Shown here one piece after another: positions 61,588 through 64,000 of a DNA stretch of 64,000 nucleotides. The translations under genes were made by a program, and so were the position numbers. The notes under the pieces are model-generated. The model was not told where the DNA came from. It was given only the letters and a program-made list of their open reading frames with translations, and did no database searches. Location of the stretch: contig NZ_JAHLMF010000008.1 of NCBI RefSeq assembly GCF_018919385.1, positions 248,001 through 312,000 on the forward strand. Direction: 5' to 3'. This DNA is from Geomonas diazotrophica (lineage in GTDB: Bacteria > Desulfobacterota > Desulfuromonadia > Geobacterales > Geobacteraceae). How positions within the stretch are numbered: position 1 is the stretch's first letter; each line of letters begins with the position of its first letter.

Positions 61588-64000
61588 CTACGCGACCCAG
61601 TCGTCGTCCTCCTCGACCGGTGCGAAACCGCGGCGCATGGTGTTCTCGGTGACCACCCTCGGATCCATGAAGTGCAGCAGGTAGTCGTGACCGCCCGCCT
61701 TGGTGCCGACGCCAGACATCTTGGAGCCGCCGAAGGGTTGGCGGCCGACCAGGGCGCCGGTGTTGTTGCGGTTCAGGTAGAGGTTGCCGACCCGGAACTG
61801 GCGGCGGGCCTGGGCCAGGTGCTCGGGGCTCCTGGAGAAGACGCCGCCGGTCAGGGCGAACTTGGTGGAGTTGGCCCACTCGATGGCCTGGTCGAAGTCC
61901 TTCGCGCGCATCACGGCGAGGACCGGTCCGAAGATCTCCTCCTGGGCGATCCTGTGCTCCGGCTTGATGCCGCCGACGATGGTCATCGGCACATAGTAGC
62001 CGCCGTCGCTGGGGACCTTGCTCTCGTAGAGCACATGCCCTTCCTTCTTGCCGATCTCGGCGTATTCCTTGATGGTCTTCATCGCCTTGTCATCGGCGAC
62101 AGCGCCCATGTAGTTGGCCGGGTCCTCGGAGGGGCCGACCAGGGTCGCATGGGCCATGGAGACCAGACGCTCGACGAACTTGTCGTACACCGCGTCGAGC
62201 ACGATGACGCGGGAGCAGGCCGAGCACTTCTGCCCCTGGAAACCGAAGGCGGAGTAGAGCACATGCGGCACCGCCTCGTCCAGGTCGGCGTCGTCGTCGA
62301 TGATGATGGCGTTCTTGCCCCCCATCTCGCAGACGATCTTCTTGACGTTCTCCTGCCCCGGGTGGACCTTGGCGGCGCGCTCGATGATCCTGAGGCCGAC
62401 CTCCATGGAACCGGTGAAGGCGATCAGGGAGACGTCCGGGCTGTCCACCAGGTAGTCGCCCATGACCGAGCCGCGTCCCGGGGTGTAGTTGAATACCCCT
62501 TCCGGGAGCCCCGCCTCGCGGAACAGTTCCACGATGTGGTAGCCGATCACCGAGGTGAGGCCGGAGGGCTTGAACACCACGCAGTTACCGGCCACGATGG
62601 CGGCGCTGGTCATGCCGAGGCTGATGGCGAGCGGGAAGTTCCACGGCGCGATCACCGCGGCGACCCCTTTGGGCTCGTAGAAGTAGTGGTTCAGCTCGCC
62701 CGGCGCGTTCCCCACGCGCTTGGGGGTACCAAGGGTGATCATCTCGCGGGCGTAGTACTCCAGGAAGTCGATCGCCTCGCAGACGTCGGCGTAGGCCTGG
62801 TCCCACTGCTTGCCGACTTCCAGCACCTGCCACGCGGAGAGCTCGAAGATGCGGCGGCGCGCCACGGCGGCGGCCTTGATCAGGTACTGGGCACGGTCCT
62901 TGGGATCGGTGTCGCGCCAAGCCGGGAAGGCCTTCTTGGCGGCGGTGATGGCGTCGCCCACTTCCTTGGTCCCGGCCTGGCAGATCACGCCGATGGTCTC
63001 GGACGGCTTGTTCGGGTTCACCGACGGGATGGTGTCGGCGGTCTTCACTTCCTTGCCGTTTATAAAGAGCGGGTAGGTCCTGCCGAGCTGCTTACGAACT
63101 TCGGCGATCTCCTTCGGGAACGCGGCGCGGTGATCGGCGCGGGTGAAGTCGACCATGGCCTCGTTGTAGAACGGCTTCAGGCCTGCGGGCCCCTTGGCTT
63201 CCGGCTTCTTGTTGGCGGCGCGTGCCGCGCGCTCGCGCTGGGCCGTGACCTCCGGGTCCTCGAGCAGGCGCTCGATCTGTGCATCCTCCGCGAAGCTCTG
63301 GCGCAGGAAGGACTCGTTCGCCGTGTTCTCCAGCAGGCGGCGCACCAGGTACCCCATGCCCGGCACCATGTCGCCGTACGGGCAGTAGAGACGGATGCGG
63401 CCGGCAACCTTCAGGATGCCCCTTCTGACCGGCTCGGCCATGCCGTAGAGCACCTGGAACTCGTAGCGTTCTTCGGGAACGTTCAGGTCCTTCGCCATCT
63501 CCATCACGGCGGAAATGGTCCTGATGTTGTGGGAGGCACAGGCGAAGTGGCAGATGTCCGAGTTCTCCAGGATCATCTTGGCCTGGCGCTCGTAGGCAGC
63601 GTCGGACTCCGCCTTGATGGTCCAGACCGGAATCGCCCAGTCGTTCTGCTTGGCCTTGACGGTCTCCATGTCCCAGTAGGCGCCCTTCACCAGGCGGACG
63701 GAGATCTTGACCTTGTTCTGGCGTGCCCAGGTCAGCAGCTCCGGAAGGTCCTTGTCGGTATCCACGAGGTAAGCCTGGAGCACGATGCCGAACTGGTCGT
63801 AGTTGGGGAACTCCAGCTTAAGGCGCTTGTACACCTCGATGATGATGTCCTTGTGGCGGTAGGACTCCATGTCGATGCAGAGGAAGCCGTCCAGTTCCAT
63901 GACCTTCTTGGCGATCTTGCGGACGCGGTCCAGGATGGCGACCACCGACCCCTCGAAGTCCTGCGGGTTGGCGAGGCAGAAGAGCGCGGTCGGCTTGACG
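61588..64000 (-). CDS. putA: bifunctional proline dehydrogenase / P5C (glutamate semialdehyde) dehydrogenase, N-terminus cut by window edge
   Basis: An open frame of 803 residues continues through the right edge of the window, so the start is missing. The first 250 visible residues are the C-terminal part of a proline dehydrogenase barrel (ISVRLVKGAYWD, EFQVLYGMAEPVR, RLYCPYGDMVPGMGYLVRRL). The rest is an aldehyde dehydrogenase with PWNFPLAIS, FTGSMEVG, EMGGKNAII and the catalytic cysteine in GQKCSACSRVIV. The protein oxidises proline to glutamate in two steps. No DNA-binding domain is visible in this part. I use putA for the fused enzyme; the N-terminus must confirm it. Confidence 0.93.
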   Translation of the reverse strand, partial: VKPTALFCLANPQDFEGSVVAILDRVRKIAKKVMELDGFLCIDMESYRHKDIIIEVYKRLKLEFPNYDQFGIVLQAYLVDTDKDLPELLTWARQNKVKISVRLVKGAYWDMETVKAKQNDWAIPVWTIKAESDAAYERQAKMILENSDICHFACASHNIRTISAVMEMAKDLNVPEERYEFQVLYGMAEPVRRGILKVAGRIRLYCPYGDMVPGMGYLVRRLLENTANESFLRQSFAEDAQIERLLEDPEVTAQRERAARAANKKPEAKGPAGLKPFYNEAMVDFTRADHRAAFPKEIAEVRKQLGRTYPLFINGKEVKTADTIPSVNPNKPSETIGVICQAGTKEVGDAITAAKKAFPAWRDTDPKDRAQYLIKAAAVARRRIFELSAWQVLEVGKQWDQAYADVCEAIDFLEYYAREMITLGTPKRVGNAPGELNHYFYEPKGVAAVIAPWNFPLAISLGMTSAAIVAGNCVVFKPSGLTSVIGYHIVELFREAGLPEGVFNYTPGRGSVMGDYLVDSPDVSLIAFTGSMEVGLRIIERAAKVHPGQENVKKIVCEMGGKNAIIIDDDADLDEAVPHVLYSAFGFQGQKCSACSRVIVLDAVYDKFVERLVSMAHATLVGPSEDPANYMGAVADDKAMKTIKEYAEIGKKEGHVLYESKVPSDGGYYVPMTIVGGIKPEHRIAQEEIFGPVLAVMRAKDFDQAIEWANSTKFALTGGVFSRSPEHLAQARRQFRVGNLYLNRNNTGALVGRQPFGGSKMSGVGTKAGGHDYLLHFMDPRVVTENTMRRGFAPVEEDDDWVA

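Noticed and set aside
1-64000. CRISPR arrays, insertion sequences, prophage genes, rRNA or tRNA genes
   Set aside because: No regularly spaced repeats, transposase or integrase frames, phage structural genes, or complete RNA gene patterns were seen on either strand.

Overview
The window reads as chromosomal DNA of a GC-rich, Gram-negative, sensory-rich bacterium of the Geobacter lineage (Desulfuromonadia). This is inferred from the density of two-component, sigma-54 and chemotaxis genes, the tripartite efflux pumps and TonB receptor, the frequent TTG/GTG starts after strong Shine-Dalgarno sites, and a short peptide plus radical SAM maturase that resembles the 'geopeptide' type I remember from Geobacter. 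No rRNA or tRNA gene, CRISPR array, insertion sequence or prophage was seen.

Layout. 1-15.7 kb (minus strand) is an export block: a TetR regulator with two matching palindromic operators, an RND pump (periplasmic adaptor, inner-membrane pump, outer-membrane factor), then a second exporter (NodT-type outer-membrane factor, HlyD adaptor, double-ATPase ABC fusion, ABC-2 permease), an orphan TAXI-type binding protein and a truncated alpha/beta hydrolase. Two tiny membrane-protein ORFs (26 and 43 aa) lie in this block. 15.7-21 kb holds a nitroreductase, an M23 peptidase, a CoA-disulfide-reductase-like flavoprotein with a rhodanese domain, a FmdB zinc ribbon with a well-formed promoter and operator, and wecB. 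21.2-29.0 kb is a complete chemosensory operon (CheR-TPR, CheW, MCP, CheA-REC, CheB, CheY) of the Wsp-like/alternative-function type.

29.2-36.9 kb is the most unusual part. A 36-residue precursor-like peptide and a radical SAM/SPASM enzyme form a small RiPP locus. It is flanked on one side by a divergent TonB receptor, a periplasmic binding protein and a sensor kinase, and on the other by a convergent sigma-54 response regulator. A hairpin sits between precursor and maturase. I propose that the peptide and its sensing genes work together; this is inference.

37-50 kb is mostly core metabolism and regulation: an HD-domain protein, a REC-PAS-PAS-PP2C phosphatase, a BioD/DRTGG protein, a DksA-type protein and a C4 zinc ribbon, a LysR regulator, the rimI-pyrK-pyrD-kamA-like cluster, divergent purM-purN, a ChaN lipoprotein, and an orphan FlhB-C/FliK-like pair. 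50-54.4 kb encodes a second RND pump with its adaptor. 54.6-59.7 kb encodes a hybrid kinase, an HD-GYP response regulator and a convergent sigma-54 regulator with an altered GAFTGA loop. 59.9-64 kb holds a Cys-rich acidic small protein, fructose-1,6-bisphosphatase and the C-terminal part of a bifunctional proline dehydrogenase/P5C dehydrogenase. Palindromic repeats occur around 58.0-58.2 kb and 61.35-61.58 kb.
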